From contig CAVPXP010000022.1 of the NCBI GenBank assembly GCA_963709645.1, positions 1 to 64,000 on the forward strand: a DNA stretch of 64,000 nucleotides, given 5' to 3'. The notes below the pieces were generated by a model. It was not told where the DNA came from, made no database searches, and was given only the letters and a program-made list of their open reading frames with translations. Origin of the DNA: DYRB01 sp963709645. Lineage in GTDB: Bacteria; Pseudomonadota; Gammaproteobacteria; Chromatiales; Chromatiaceae. The first letter of the stretch is position 1; every line of letters starts with the position of its first letter. Shown one piece after another: positions 26,605 through 36,462 of this stretch. Position numbers and translations under genes: made by a program.

Positions 26605-26807
26605 GAGGACCTGCTGCGGCGAGGGCATGGGAATCCGGATCTGGCACGCCAGGGTGCCGAGGCCGGGCCTTTGGCAACGAAAGCCGAAAGATAGCACCCT
26701 CGCCCACGGGGCCCCAAGGACCGCGGCGCGGAAAGCCCGCAGGCAGACCCGGGACACGCCCAACGCGGGACATCGACAGGCAGGCCACCAGGCGGTTCAA
26801 TCCCCCC

Positions 26808-27620
26808 ATGGCCCAGGTCACCCTGAGATTCTACGCGGAGCTCAACGACTTCCTCCCCGCCGAGCGGCGCTGGCGGGAATGGGCCCTGACCTGCGAGACC
26901 CAGGTCCCGGTGCGCCACCTCATCGAGGGCTGCGGGGTCCCCCACACCGAGGTGGAGCTGATCGTGCGGGGCGGCGAGTCCATCGGTCTGGAGGCGAGGG
27001 TCGCAGACGGCGACCGCATCGCTGTCTATCCCATGTTCGAGGCCTTCGACGTGCGTCCGCTCCTGCGCCTGAGGCCCCAGCCGCTTAGGCGGCCCCGCTT
27101 CCTCGCCGATGCCCACCTCGGCGCCCTGGCCCGGAGCCTGCGCATGCTCGGCTTTGACACCCTCTGGCACAACGACCTGGGCGACGCGGCGCTGGCCGCG
27201 CTGGCCGGGGCCGAGGGCCGCACCCTCCTGACCCGGGACCGCCACCTCCTCATGCGCCGAGGGGTCACCCACGGCTGCTATCTGAGGCAGACAACCGCTC
27301 GCGCCCAGCTCGCCTGTCTGATTCAGCGGCTGCAGCTCTGCGCCGAGATCGCCCCCTTTACCCGTTGCATGGTCTGCAACGGACCCATCGCGGCGGTTGC
27401 GCCCGTGGCGATAGAGGCTCTGGTCCCACAGGCTGTCTACGCGCGGCACAAAGCCTATTGGCGTTGCGCAGGCTGTGCCCGAGTCTACTGGAAGGGCAGC
27501 CACTGGACGGCGATGCGACGGCAAATCGAGGCCCTGTGCCCGCCCGCACCGGCCTCAAGGGAGGACGGCGCTTGCCGTATCAGCGGGAATTCGGCCCGTC
27601 AACGCAAAAACGGATTCTGA
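26808..27620 (+). CDS. Mut7-C RNase-domain protein with ubiquitin-like N-terminus
   Basis: 270 aa. Residues about 1-85 form a ubiquitin/MoaD-like fold (VTLRFYAELNDFLP ... ADGDRIAVYPMFEAFDV). Residues about 95-240 form a Mut7-C (PIN-like) domain: RFLADAHLGALARSLRMLGF, LLTRDRHLLMRRGV, and a zinc-ribbon-like CMVC ... CAGC cysteine set. This two-domain arrangement is known in bacteria; the molecular role is not established. Its 3' end overlaps the convergent 3' end of yhdP by 22 bp. Confidence 0.82.
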   Translation: MAQVTLRFYAELNDFLPAERRWREWALTCETQVPVRHLIEGCGVPHTEVELIVRGGESIGLEARVADGDRIAVYPMFEAFDVRPLLRLRPQPLRRPRFLADAHLGALARSLRMLGFDTLWHNDLGDAALAALAGAEGRTLLTRDRHLLMRRGVTHGCYLRQTTARAQLACLIQRLQLCAEIAPFTRCMVCNGPIAAVAPVAIEALVPQAVYARHKAYWRCAGCARVYWKGSHWTAMRRQIEALCPPAPASREDGACRISGNSARQRKNGF

Positions 27621-30600
27621 GGTTCCCCGGCGGCCGGTCTGGGGGCGACGGCAGGCGTTGCCGGCTTCGCCCGGGTCTCCGACCCGACGCTGGGGCTGGG
27701 ACTCGTCTCGGTGGTCACGTTGGCCTCCACGCCTTGGACTGGGCTGACCTGCGGGGCGTCCCAGGGCCCTTCGATGCGGTACTGGTAGCGACCCAGGCTG
27801 TCGATGACCCCGCCAGTCACGCGGTCGACCAAATAGACCGCCGCCCCCACCAGAGGACCCCCGACCACGGCGCTGGCCACCGCCACGCCGGTGCTGATCT
27901 TGGGTGTGACGGTGGCAAGCTGGTCGAAGCGCCGGGCATTGAGGTCGGTGCGCCCGGTGATGCCGATGTCCGCCGCCGGCCCGCGGATCTCGAAGCGGTC
28001 GATGCGCGCCACGCCCCGCATCAGGGCGATGTCTCCAGTGATGCTCTCGAAGCGGTAGCCCTTGGCGAAGACGTCACTGAAGTCCAGCGTCAGGCGCCGC
28101 TGCAGGGCCCCAATGTTGAGGATGCCGAGCATGCGCCCCACACCGGGTTCCACCTCCAACAGGCCCCCGGCCCCGACCTCGAAGCCGATGCGCCCATCCA
28201 GCCGGGCCAGTGCGAAGTCCCCGGGGCCGCCCGGCCAGTCGGCGCTCAGGGTTGCCTGGGCCGGGGCATGCTCCAGCGCACTCGCAAAGTCCAGGCGCCG
28301 CAGTAGCTCGCCCAGGTCCGCGGTCTTTCCCTCCACCGCCAAGCGGGTGACAGGGGTCCCACCCCCGCCGGGACCGTCGTCCTGCTGGGTCCAGGCGCCG
28401 TTTCCGGTGGCGCTGCCAAACGGGCCTTGAAGGGACAGCTCGGTGATGTCGAGCCCATCGGGGCGGGCGCGGGCATTGAGACGCAGCCGCCCCAGGTCCA
28501 CTTGCCCCCAAAACACCTGCTCCACCTCAAGGTCGAGGGCGGGAGTCTCCCGGGGGTCCATGGGCCGATCGCCGGGCAAATCGGGCACCTCAGCGTCCCT
28601 TGGAAGCGCGGGTTCGTCCTCGCCGACCAAGGCCTTGAGGTCGAGACGAGCCAGGCGCGCCGGTGATGGGCTGAACGCGCGGGTCGTCCGGCAGGCGGAG
28701 GATCCCGCCAACCTGGGTCGCCTTGACATCCGCCATCCAGGCGTCCGCGTCGCGTGTCAGGCCGAGCCGCAGGTCGTCCCAACCGGCCCCGCCGAGGGTC
28801 AGATGCCCGATCCGCAGGTCGGCCCCGCGCAGCGTGCCGTCGCGCCCGCTGGACGGGCCAGACTGGGCACCCAGCCTGGGACCTTCGCGTAGCCACCAGT
28901 TCCGCCAGGCGTCCCCGTCCAGGGAGGGGATGGACGCGGTGAGCCAGAGCCCATCGGCAGCCGCAGGCCGGGTCTCGGCGCTATCGGCACGGCCGAGGTC
29001 GATTCGGCCACCCGCCAGGGCCAGGGTCCCGCCGGGCTGCGACGAGTAGTCCAGATGTGCGGCCAGGCCGCCGTCCCGCGTCGGCTCACTGCCTCTCTCG
29101 GGACTTCCACGTCCCTGTGGGTCGTCCCCCTGCGGCTCCCTGCCTCTCACGGGACTTCCACGTCCCTGTGGGTCGTCCCCCTGCGGCTCCCTGCCTCTCA
29201 CGGGACTTCCACGTCCCTGTGGGTCGTATCTCGCGTCGAGCGTTAGGCCGACCCCTGGGGTGAACAGCCCAGCGACGCGCAGAGCCTGCGAGACCCCAGC
29301 CGGCTTGCCCAGTGGTGCGGGTAGCCGAACGGCCACCCGCCTGAGGTCTGACTCCAGTTCGAATCGGACGGGCAGGGCATCGCGCCCTACGTCGGCGTTG
29401 CGCAGGTTGACCGCCAGGTTCCAGCTCGCGGTCCCTTGGAGCTGGGACCACAGCGGGCTTGGCAGCCACCGGGCGAGGGTTTGCACCGGCGTGATGGAGC
29501 GTGCCCAGACGCGCGTCAGACGCTCGTTCGGATCAGTCCCCAAGGTGGCGATATCCAGGCGCACCGGCTCCCCCCAGAGGCGCGCCTCGATGCCCTCCGC
29601 GGACAGGCTATGGGGCCCGAACGTGAGACGGCCGCTCAGGTCGCGCAGCTCGACCGGAGTCCCCTTGAGGGCGATGCGCGCCCCAACGGGCCAGGTCACC
29701 TGTCCCTCGAGTCCGAGGGGCAGGCCATGCGCCAGCGGAACGCTCAGGTTCAGCCCGAGGCGCATGCCCCCTCCAACCGCGAAGGCCTCGGCGAGCCGCC
29801 CCAGATCGTGCGCCAGGGGGCCATCGCGCAGGACGCGCAGCCCATCGGCCAGGGGTCCCTCGGCGGCGGCGCTGACCTCCAGTGTCCTGGTGTTGAACAG
29901 GTCGTCGACCAGGGCTGTGCCGCCCGTCACCGCACTGTCGAAGATGCGCGCCCGCTCCAGAACGATCTCCATGCGCTCGTTGAGAAACAAGAGTTGGCCG
30001 TCCACCCCGGCGAGGTTTGGCCAGTCTGGCAAGTAGGCGAGGGTACCATCGCGCACGTCGAACAAGACCTCCAGGCGCCCCTCCTGCTCGCGAAACGGGA
30101 AGTCCTCCAAGCGCCCGCGGAACAGGACGGCCCCGGAGGGGACCCGCCCGGCTATCACGGCGCGGTCGAGCCAGGCAACCAAATCGGGCTTGAGGATGCC
30201 CGTCGGTATCAGACCGCGGGCCTTGGTCACATCCCCCTCGCCGAAGTGGCCCCGCAGGTCGAGAAAGGGACTCCCGCCGCCGGGCGGGAGGCACAGGGCC
30301 AGGGCGGTGCGCGTCGCGACCGCCGCGTGGTCGGCGATCAGCTCAGGCACTTCGATGCGCACCCGGCCATCGGGCTCCAAACGCCAATTCAGGTCCCCGG
30401 CCAGGCGATTGAGGTGGAGCGGTTCGCGGAGGAGCCGGGGCAAATCGAGGGTGGCCCCCGCTCCTGACAGGGTCAGGCGCCCCCCGTCCTGGTCCGCGGC
30501 AAGCTCCAGGTCGAGGCCCCGCACCCCGGGGATGGGTCCGGCCGCCGCACTGGCCAGCCCCTCCAGGCGTGCGCGGACAGCCCAGGTCGGAGCTCCGCCG

Positions 30601-31820
30601 GCGCCACCGGTCAGCCGCCAGGCGAGGTCGTGCACGGCGGCGTCCGGGTGGGCCGCCAGAAGGTGGTCGAAGGCGTCGAGCCCCTCGATTGGAATCAGGC
30701 GGGACAAGGTCGGGGCCGCCGCGTCGACCAGGGTCATGGCCTGACCAAGCCGTGCCTGCCGAAGCCCACCGCGCAGTTCCCAGGCCCCCTCGTCCTGGGC
30801 TGACCAGACCAGGCCCAACTCGGTCGACGGCCATGCCCGACCCCGCTGCATCAGAGTCAGGTCACGCACATCCAGGCGCCACCCGCCCCCCTCCCCGAGC
30901 CGCTTCCAGTCGAGGATTCCGCCCAGGGCCGACAGGTGCAGGCGTTGCAGGGGCAGATCCGGTGGCGTTCGGGTGAGCTCCAGGTCGGCCAAGTCCAGGC
31001 GGGCGAGGGCCCCCTCAGCCCGGCCAGCCTCCAGCCTGACCCATGCCTCCAGCCGCATACCGCCGCTGGCCAGTTTCAGCCCAACCGGCAGCGGCACGCG
31101 AACGAGTGGGGCAAGGTCCGCGCCCTTGATTCCCAGGTAGACTCGCCCGCTCCACCGACCCGGTGCATCGGCGTCGCCGCTGAGGTCCGCCACCAGGTGC
31201 AGATCGTCTCTGGCCCCGGAGAGTCCGCGGGCGCGCACCGCGAGGCGGTGCCGGTTACCAGCGTTCAAGAAAGAGGCGCTGACCCCGGAGAGGACCAGGG
31301 GCGGCGCCGCGCTGCCCTCGTCCATCCAGGTCACCTCGCCATCTTCCAGCCTGAAGCCTCCCTGATGAAGGAAGAAGGCCAGATCGACCCCGTCGGCTCC
31401 ATCGCTGCCTTCGATTCCGGCAACCAGAAGCCGCCCGTCCGCTAGGCGGCGGATCAGCAGGCGCGCCCCGACCAGGGTCACAGCGCCAATTTGCGGAGTC
31501 AGGGTACGCAGTGAAGCGGGCAGATCCAGGTCGAGGCCCAGGCGTTCGATGGCCAGCTGCGTATCACCGCTGGCGGGATCGAGGATATGGGCATCGCGAA
31601 ACTGCAGCTCGGGGCTCCAGCCCCGCAGGCGGACCTCCAGGGCCCCCAAGTGGACGGCGAGTCCGATGCGCTCGCCAACCAGAGCCTCGACCTGGCCGCG
31701 AAGCGCGTCCGCATAGGGGACCGCCAGACGCAGGGTCAAGAGAAGGATGACCGCCGCGAGCACGGTCAGCAATAAGTAGGTGAAGGCACGCGCCAGGGCC
31801 GACTTGAACAAATGGATCAT
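27599..31820 (-). CDS. yhdP: YhdP-family AsmA-like envelope protein (frameshifted, with internal tandem repeat)
   Basis: About 1,406 aa in total. A signal anchor (MIHLFKSALARAFTYLLLTV) is followed by a very long beta-rich AsmA-like region. The C-terminal DUF3971/AsmA part reads LTLDFSDVFAKGYRFESITG, DRFEIRGPAADIGITGRTDL and YQYRIEGPWDAPQV. In E. coli, YhdP spans the periplasm and moves phospholipids to the outer membrane together with TamB and YdbH. The frame breaks once near 28665. An in-frame repeat encoding DPQGRGSPVRGREPQGD occurs about two and a half times at 29091-29227. It is followed downstream on the same strand, across an inverted-repeat spacer, by nothing else; rng lies upstream. 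Confidence 0.88.
29091..29227. repeat. 51-bp tandem repeat inside yhdP
   Basis: Three head-to-tail copies start at 29091, 29142 and 29193; the last is cut to about 35 bp. The unit begins GCCTCTCACGGGACTTCCAC and includes GTCCCTGTGGGTCGTCCCCC. Only the first copy differs, at one base (CTCTC for CTCAC). 51 bp is 17 codons, so copy number changes keep the yhdP frame. There are no spacers, so it is not CRISPR. Confidence 0.93.
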
Positions 31821-31838
31821 GGCTGGGAAAGCCGCCGG

Positions 31839-31983
31839 CCATGAGGCGTCAGCCGCCAGCCCGTATCGTCTAGGCCCGGTGTGCCCAGTTCCGAGGCCGG
31901 CACCCCAACGGGGTCGGCGGTCGGACCTAAAGCATGGGTGGGACGGGGATGGTTGCCGGCCGCTCGCGGCTGACGGCTCATGG
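31839..31983. repeat. Inverted-repeat spacer element between yhdP and rng
   Basis: CCATGAGGCGTCAGCCGCCAG (31839-31859) is matched in reverse complement by 31963-31983 with 19 of 21 bases. The intervening ~100 bp has no convincing reading frame. Such GTCAGCCGC-rich palindromic units look like REP-type extragenic repeats. Only one pair is seen here, so mobility cannot be judged. Confidence 0.45.
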
Positions 31984-32076
31984 CTGGCGTTTGAATGCTG
32001 TTCAGGATCATGGGGGACGGAACCGGGACCCCAGCGAACGGGTCGGCCGCAGCCCTGGTTGCTCGCGACACGCGGG

Positions 32077-33532
32077 TCAGATCAGGACCACGTCGTACTG
32101 CTCCTGGGTATAGAGAGATTCGGCCTGCAGCCGGATCGGCTTGCCAATGAACTCTGCAAGCTCCGCCAGGTGGCCGGATTCTTCATCGAGCAGACGCTCC
32201 ACCACCTCTTGGGAGGCCAGCACCAGCAGGGTCTCGACTTCGAACTGGCGTGCCTCGCGCAGAATTTCGCGGAAGATCTCGTAGCAGGTGGTTTCAGCCG
32301 TCTTGAGGGACCCGCGTCCGTTGCAAACAGGGCAAGGTTCGCAGAGGACGTGCTCGAGGGACTCGCGGGTGCGCTTGCGTGTCATCTCGACCAGACCCAG
32401 GGCGGAGACCTCGCTGATGTGGGTCTTGGCGTGATCCTTGGCGAGGCACTTCTCCAGGGCGCGCAGCACCTGGCGCTTGTGCTCCTCCTCGTACATGTCG
32501 ATGAAGTCGATGATGATGATCCCGCCCAGATTGCGCAGGCGCAGTTGGCGGCAAATGGCCTGGGCCGCCTCCAGGTTGGTCTTGAAGATGGTCTCCTCAA
32601 GGTTACGGTGCCCGACGAAGGCCCCCGTATTGACATCGATGGTGGTCATGGCCTCGGTCTGATCGATGACCAGATGGCCTCCGGACTTGAGGTTGACCTT
32701 GCGCTGCAGGGCCTTTTGAATTTCGTCCTCGACCCCGTAGAGATCGAAGAGGGGGCGCTCACCCTGGTAGTACTCGACCTTGTCGGCGATGTCGGGAACG
32801 TATTTCGTGGCGAACGACATGGCGCGCTCCAGGGTAACCCGGGAGTCGATGCGGACGCGCTCCACGTCCGGACCTACCAGGTCGCGGAGCGCCCGCAGGG
32901 CGAGCGGCAGGTCGTCGTGCACCAGACCGATCTCCTGAGTGGCGTCGCAGCGGTCCTTGATGCCGCGCCAGAGCTTGGACAGGAAGGCCATGTCGCGGTG
33001 CAGGGCCTCCTCGTCGATGCCCTCGGCGGCAGTGCGGGCGATGTAGCCACCCTCCCCGGCATGGGCATCGACATAGCATTGCAGGCCGTCACGCAGGCGA
33101 CGGCGCTCCGCCTCGTCCTCGATGCGCTGGGAGACCCCGGTGTTGCCGAGGGAGGGCATAAAGACCAGAGTAGCGCGATGCGACCGAAATGTTGGTGGTC
33201 AACCGCGCCCCCTTGGTGCCGAGCGGGTCCTTGACCACCTGCACGGCCAGGGTCTGACCCTCGCGGACCAGCTCGTGGATATGCTCGCTACGCGGTTCGC
33301 CCTCCGCGCACATGATGTCGGAGGCGTGCAGGAAGGCCGCTCGCTCCAGCCCGATGTCCACGAAGGCGGCCTGCATCCCTGGCAGGACGCGGCAGACACG
33401 ACCCTTATAGATTCCGCCGACCAGGCCGCAGCGCTCGGCGCGCTCGACGATGATCTCCTGTACCACGCCGCTCTCCACCACGGCGACGCGGGTCTCCGGT
33501 GGCGTCACGTTGATCAGAATCTCTTCGCTCAC
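32077..33532 (-). CDS. rng: Ribonuclease G (frameshifted)
   Basis: Endoribonuclease of the RNase E/G family, acting in 16S 5'-end maturation and mRNA decay. The N-terminal piece starts MSEEILINVTPPETRVAVVE and holds the S1-type RNA-binding region (GGIYKGRVCRVLPGMQAAFVDIG). After a break near 33172 the second frame continues MPSLGNTGVSQRIEDEAERR, TTIDVNTGAFVGHRN and IIIIDFIDM (catalytic acidic residues), then the Zn-link CEPCPVCNGRGS. Joined length about 485 aa, as expected. No long C-terminal scaffold is present, which argues for RNase G over RNase E. Lies just downstream of maf, the usual order. Confidence 0.93.
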
Positions 33533-33645
33533 TCAGTGGCTTCCTTGGTGTTGTGCTGCATCGCTCCCGGGTCATTCGGCGCCCCCGAACGCTGTGTCCG
33601 TTGCCGCGCGACCCACAAAGACGTGGCAGTACCGCGGCAGGCCGG

Positions 33646-34293
33646 TTACCGGGAGCCACCCGTCGCTAGACCCCCCGTCCCGCCGAGGTGCTGCGTCTTG
33701 TGACGTCCGCAGCGGGGAGGCCCGGCCTCTGCGAGCAGGGCTGCGGTCTCGAACAGGGGCAGCCCCATGACCCCGGAATAGCTCCCCTCCAGAGCCACGA
33801 TAAACACCGCCGCCAGCCCCTGGACGGCATAGCCCCCCGCCTTGTCGGCAGGCTCGCCGGTGGCCCAATAGGCGGCGATCTCGGCCTCGGCGATGGGGCG
33901 CATGCGCACCCGGCTTTCGCTCACCGCGCACCGCTCCACCAGACCCGGACCGATGAGGGCGATCCCACTCAGGACCCGGTGCTCCCGCCCGGCGAGCCGC
34001 CGCAGCATGGCGGCGGCCTCCCCAGCATCCCGCGGCTTTCCAAACACCTCTGCGTCGACCACGACGGCCGTGTCCGCCGCAAGAACCAGGGCCCCGTCGG
34101 CCTTGCCCAATAACGTCAGGGCAGCGCGTGCCTTGTCCAGGGCCAATCGCCGAACAAAGTCCTCGGGGACCTCCCCGGGGATGGGGGACTCGTCCAGGTC
34201 CACCGGCAAGACCCGACATTGGACACCGATCTGGGCCAACAGCTCCCGCCGCCTTGGGGAGGCCGAGGCCAGATAGAGAATCGGCGGCGCCAT
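33646..34293 (-). CDS. maf: Maf-like nucleotide pyrophosphatase (YhdE type)
   Basis: 215 aa. The N-terminal substrate-binding motif SASPRRRELLAQIGV is diagnostic for Maf. Further landmarks: VPEDFVRRLALDKARAAL, LAADTAVVVDAEVFGKP and ADKAGGYAVQGLAAVFI. Characterised YhdE-type members hydrolyse dTTP, UTP and related (modified) nucleotides, keeping them out of DNA and RNA. The C-terminus is longer than usual by a low-complexity tail (GGTGGLATGGSR). It lies between rlmH and rng, a widely conserved cluster. Confidence 0.92.
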   Translation of the reverse strand: MAPPILYLASASPRRRELLAQIGVQCRVLPVDLDESPIPGEVPEDFVRRLALDKARAALTLLGKADGALVLAADTAVVVDAEVFGKPRDAGEAAAMLRRLAGREHRVLSGIALIGPGLVERCAVSESRVRMRPIAEAEIAAYWATGEPADKAGGYAVQGLAAVFIVALEGSYSGVMGLPLFETAALLAEAGPPRCGRHKTQHLGGTGGLATGGSR

Positions 34294-34308
34294 CGGCAGG
34301 AACGGCGC

Positions 34309-34780
34309 TCAAGCCCGGTGGTAAGGATGGCCCTTGACCAGGCTCCATGCGCGATAGAGCTGCTCCGCCAGGATCACCCGAACCAGGAGGTGAGGAAACG
34401 TCAGGGCCGAGAGCGACCAGCGCCGCTCTGCCCGTTGCAGGCACACTGGTGCCAGGCCGTCGGCACCACCGACCATCAGGGCCGGATCCCTCCCGCCGGC
34501 CAGCCATCCCGCCAGCTCAGCGGCCAGGCGAGCCGTATCCCAAATCTCGCCACGCTCGTCCAGGGCGATGGCCAGGGCCCCCTTGGGCAACGCCTTGAGC
34601 AGGCGTCTCCCCCTCGTCACGCCGGACCTGCACCGGGCTGGCCCCCTTGCCGCGGTGCCCGGGCTCGATCTCGACTAGGTGGAGGGCACAGTCTCCCGGC
34701 AGGCGCTTGGCGTACTCTGCATACCCTGCCTCGACCCACCCAGGCATGCGCCTTCCAATGCACAACAGGTGGATGCGCAT
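34309..34780 (-). CDS. rlmH: 23S rRNA (pseudouridine1915-N3)-methyltransferase (frameshifted)
   Basis: SPOUT-class methyltransferase acting on the 70S ribosome at pseudouridine 1915. The N-terminal piece MRIHLLCIGRRMPGWVEAGY leads to EYAKRLPGD and breaks near 34605 after QVRRDEGE. The next frame gives LLKALPKGALAIALDERG, AELAGWLAGGRDPALMVGGA (the SAM-binding knot region) and ends GHPYHRA, the usual C-terminus. About 156 aa when joined, matching the family. Located upstream of maf. Confidence 0.92.
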
Positions 34781-34787
34781 CTGGGCT

Positions 34788-35012
34788 TCAGTCGAGCGCC
34801 GGCCCCAGCACGAAGTCCAGCGGTTCGAAGCCACGCCCCTCCAGCGCCTCGAGCACATCGGCGAGTCCCTCATCCCCCGCCGCCTCCTCGACCTCGGCGA
34901 CGAGGCCGGTCACCAGGCGGTAGGCCTCCTGCGGACCCAGGTCCTGCGGCACCGTGACCAGGCGGATGCGCGCCGGGTTCTTGCTCGGTAATACCATGAT
35001 GCGTCCAGTCAT
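34788..35012 (-). CDS. Small conserved hypothetical protein, 74 aa
   Basis: Starts MTGRIMVLPSKNPARIRLVT and ends RGFEPLDFVLGPALD. Acidic in its second half, with no membrane segment or cysteine. It lies 7 bp before rlmH on the same strand, so the two are probably co-transcribed. In that position many gammaproteobacteria carry rsfS, but this sequence does not look like RsfS. I recall similar short proteins in Chromatiales but know no function. The ATG at 35012 was chosen because the upstream in-frame sequence is arginine-rich and unlike coding DNA. Confidence 0.65.
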   Translation of the reverse strand: MTGRIMVLPSKNPARIRLVTVPQDLGPQEAYRLVTGLVAEVEEAAGDEGLADVLEALEGRGFEPLDFVLGPALD

Positions 35013-35267
35013 GACTGAGCTCCTGACGATTGGATGACCATTGGCGGCAAGCTGGGTGCTGCTTCGCACGCCTCGGCAAGCCCCCATTCCTGGGGGCATC
35101 ATAGAGGAGCGGGTTGCGAGATACGAGTTTGGGGCACCGCGACGCCTTGGCCCGCAGCGTCTCGGCCTAAACGCGGGGCTCCGTGCTCCGCGGGTGCTGG
35201 CCTGCGCAACGCCGAACTCCCCGTATAATCGGCTACCAACCCGTCCCACACCCCCGCAGGTCCACCC

Positions 35268-36320
35268 ATGCAAGACCGTATCGAGCTACTCCGCTCACTG
35301 CTCCGCGAGCGCATCCTGATTCTGGACGGGGCCATGGGCACCATGATCCAAGGGTACAAGCTTTCCGAGGCAGACTACCGTGGCGAGCGATTCCGAGATT
35401 GGCCCTCGGACCTCAAGGGCAACAACGATCTGCTGGTCCTGACCAAGCCGGAGGTCATTCGCGAGATCCACGAGCAGTATCTGGAGGCGGGTGCGGATAT
35501 CCTGGAGACCAACACCTTCAACGGCAACCGCCTCTCTCAGGCCGACTATGGCCTAGAGGACTATGCAGCAGAGATCGACTCCGCCGCAGCCCAATTGGCC
35601 CGTCAGGTTGCCGACGCCTGGACCGCCAAGACCCCGGACAAGCCGCGCTTCGTCGCCGGTGTGCTCGGGCCGACCAGCAAGACAGCGAGCATGTCGCCGG
35701 ACGTCAACGACCCGGGGGCGCGCAATACGGGCTTCGACGAGCTGGTGACCATCTACCGGGAGGCGACCCGGGCCCTGATTGCCGGGGGCACCGACCTGAT
35801 CCTGATCGAGACCATTTTCGACACCCTCAACGCGAAAGCCGCCGCCTTCGCCGTCGACCAGGTCTTCGAGGAGGACGGCCTGGTACTGCCGGTCATGATC
35901 TCCGGGACCATCACCGACGCCTCCGGGCGCACCCTCTCGGGCCAGACCCTGGAAGCGTTCTACAACAGCCTTCGTCATGTGCGTCCACTCTCCATCGGGC
36001 TCAACTGCGCCCTCGGGCCAGATGCCCTGCGCCCGCACGTGGAGGACATGGCACGGGTTGCCGAGTCCTACACCTCCTTCCACCCCAACGCGGGCCTTCC
36101 CAACGAGATGGGGGAATACGACATGACCCCGGAGCAAATGGCTGGACACATCCGCGAGTGGGCCGACTCAGGTTTCGTCAACATCGTCGGAGGCTGCTGC
36201 GGCAGCACTCCGGCCCATATCCGCGCCATCGCCGCGGCCGTCGCAGGCAAGCCCCCGCGCCAGCCCCAGCCCCACGACCACCGCCTGCGCCTGTCCGGGT
36301 TAGAAGCATTCAATTTGTGA
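35268..36320 (+). CDS. metH: Homocysteine S-methyltransferase module of cobalamin-dependent methionine synthase
   Basis: 350 aa covering only the homocysteine-binding barrel of MetH. Landmarks: ILILDGAMGTMIQGYKLSEA, ILETNTFNGN, and the zinc cysteines in IGLNCALGPDALRPH and NIVGGCCGSTPAHIRAIA. The protein stops at LRLSGLEAFNL, just where a full-length MetH (about 1,230 aa) goes on into the folate-binding domain. Some bacteria naturally split MetH here into two proteins, so this could be complete. However, no partner with folate, cobalamin and reactivation domains follows; a different sequence begins immediately after the stop. Start ATG 35268 with a standard N-terminus. Confidence 0.88.
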   Translation: MQDRIELLRSLLRERILILDGAMGTMIQGYKLSEADYRGERFRDWPSDLKGNNDLLVLTKPEVIREIHEQYLEAGADILETNTFNGNRLSQADYGLEDYAAEIDSAAAQLARQVADAWTAKTPDKPRFVAGVLGPTSKTASMSPDVNDPGARNTGFDELVTIYREATRALIAGGTDLILIETIFDTLNAKAAAFAVDQVFEEDGLVLPVMISGTITDASGRTLSGQTLEAFYNSLRHVRPLSIGLNCALGPDALRPHVEDMARVAESYTSFHPNAGLPNEMGEYDMTPEQMAGHIREWADSGFVNIVGGCCGSTPAHIRAIAAAVAGKPPRQPQPHDHRLRLSGLEAFNL

Positions 36321-36431
36321 TGGGTCGTAACCGGCCAGCGGCTGGCAGGCGCCATGGTGGCCTTTTCCTTCCTGGTCTTGCTGGCGCTCTACAGCCTCAA
36401 TGCGACCGGGCGGCGGCCATGGCTGACCTGA
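36321..36431 (+). pseudogene. Possible 3' remnant of a molybdate permease gene (modB)
   Basis: Directly after the metH stop, in the same frame, 36 codons read without a start codon near the beginning: a hydrophobic segment (GAMVAFSFLVLLALYSLN) and the tail ATGRRPWLT before a stop. A terminal membrane helix 31 bp ahead of modC is what the end of modB would look like. The rest of modB and modA are absent. The identity rests on position and hydrophobicity only. Confidence 0.4.
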
Positions 36432-36462
36432 CGCCACGGGCTGCAAGCGCAGCAAACAGGCG

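Noticed and set aside
22636..26694. Long plus-strand reading frames (up to ~690 codons) opposite pmbA, tldD and the amidase gene
   Set aside because: High G+C leaves few stops on the opposite strand. The minus-strand proteins have clear family motifs; the plus-strand translations are low-complexity Gly/Ala/His-rich.
29091..29227. Possible CRISPR array
   Set aside because: The 51-bp units are directly adjacent with no unique spacers, and the region is coding in yhdP.
34788..35012. Ribosomal silencing factor RsfS
   Set aside because: The position fits, but the 74-aa sequence lacks RsfS features and is shorter than the usual ~110 aa.
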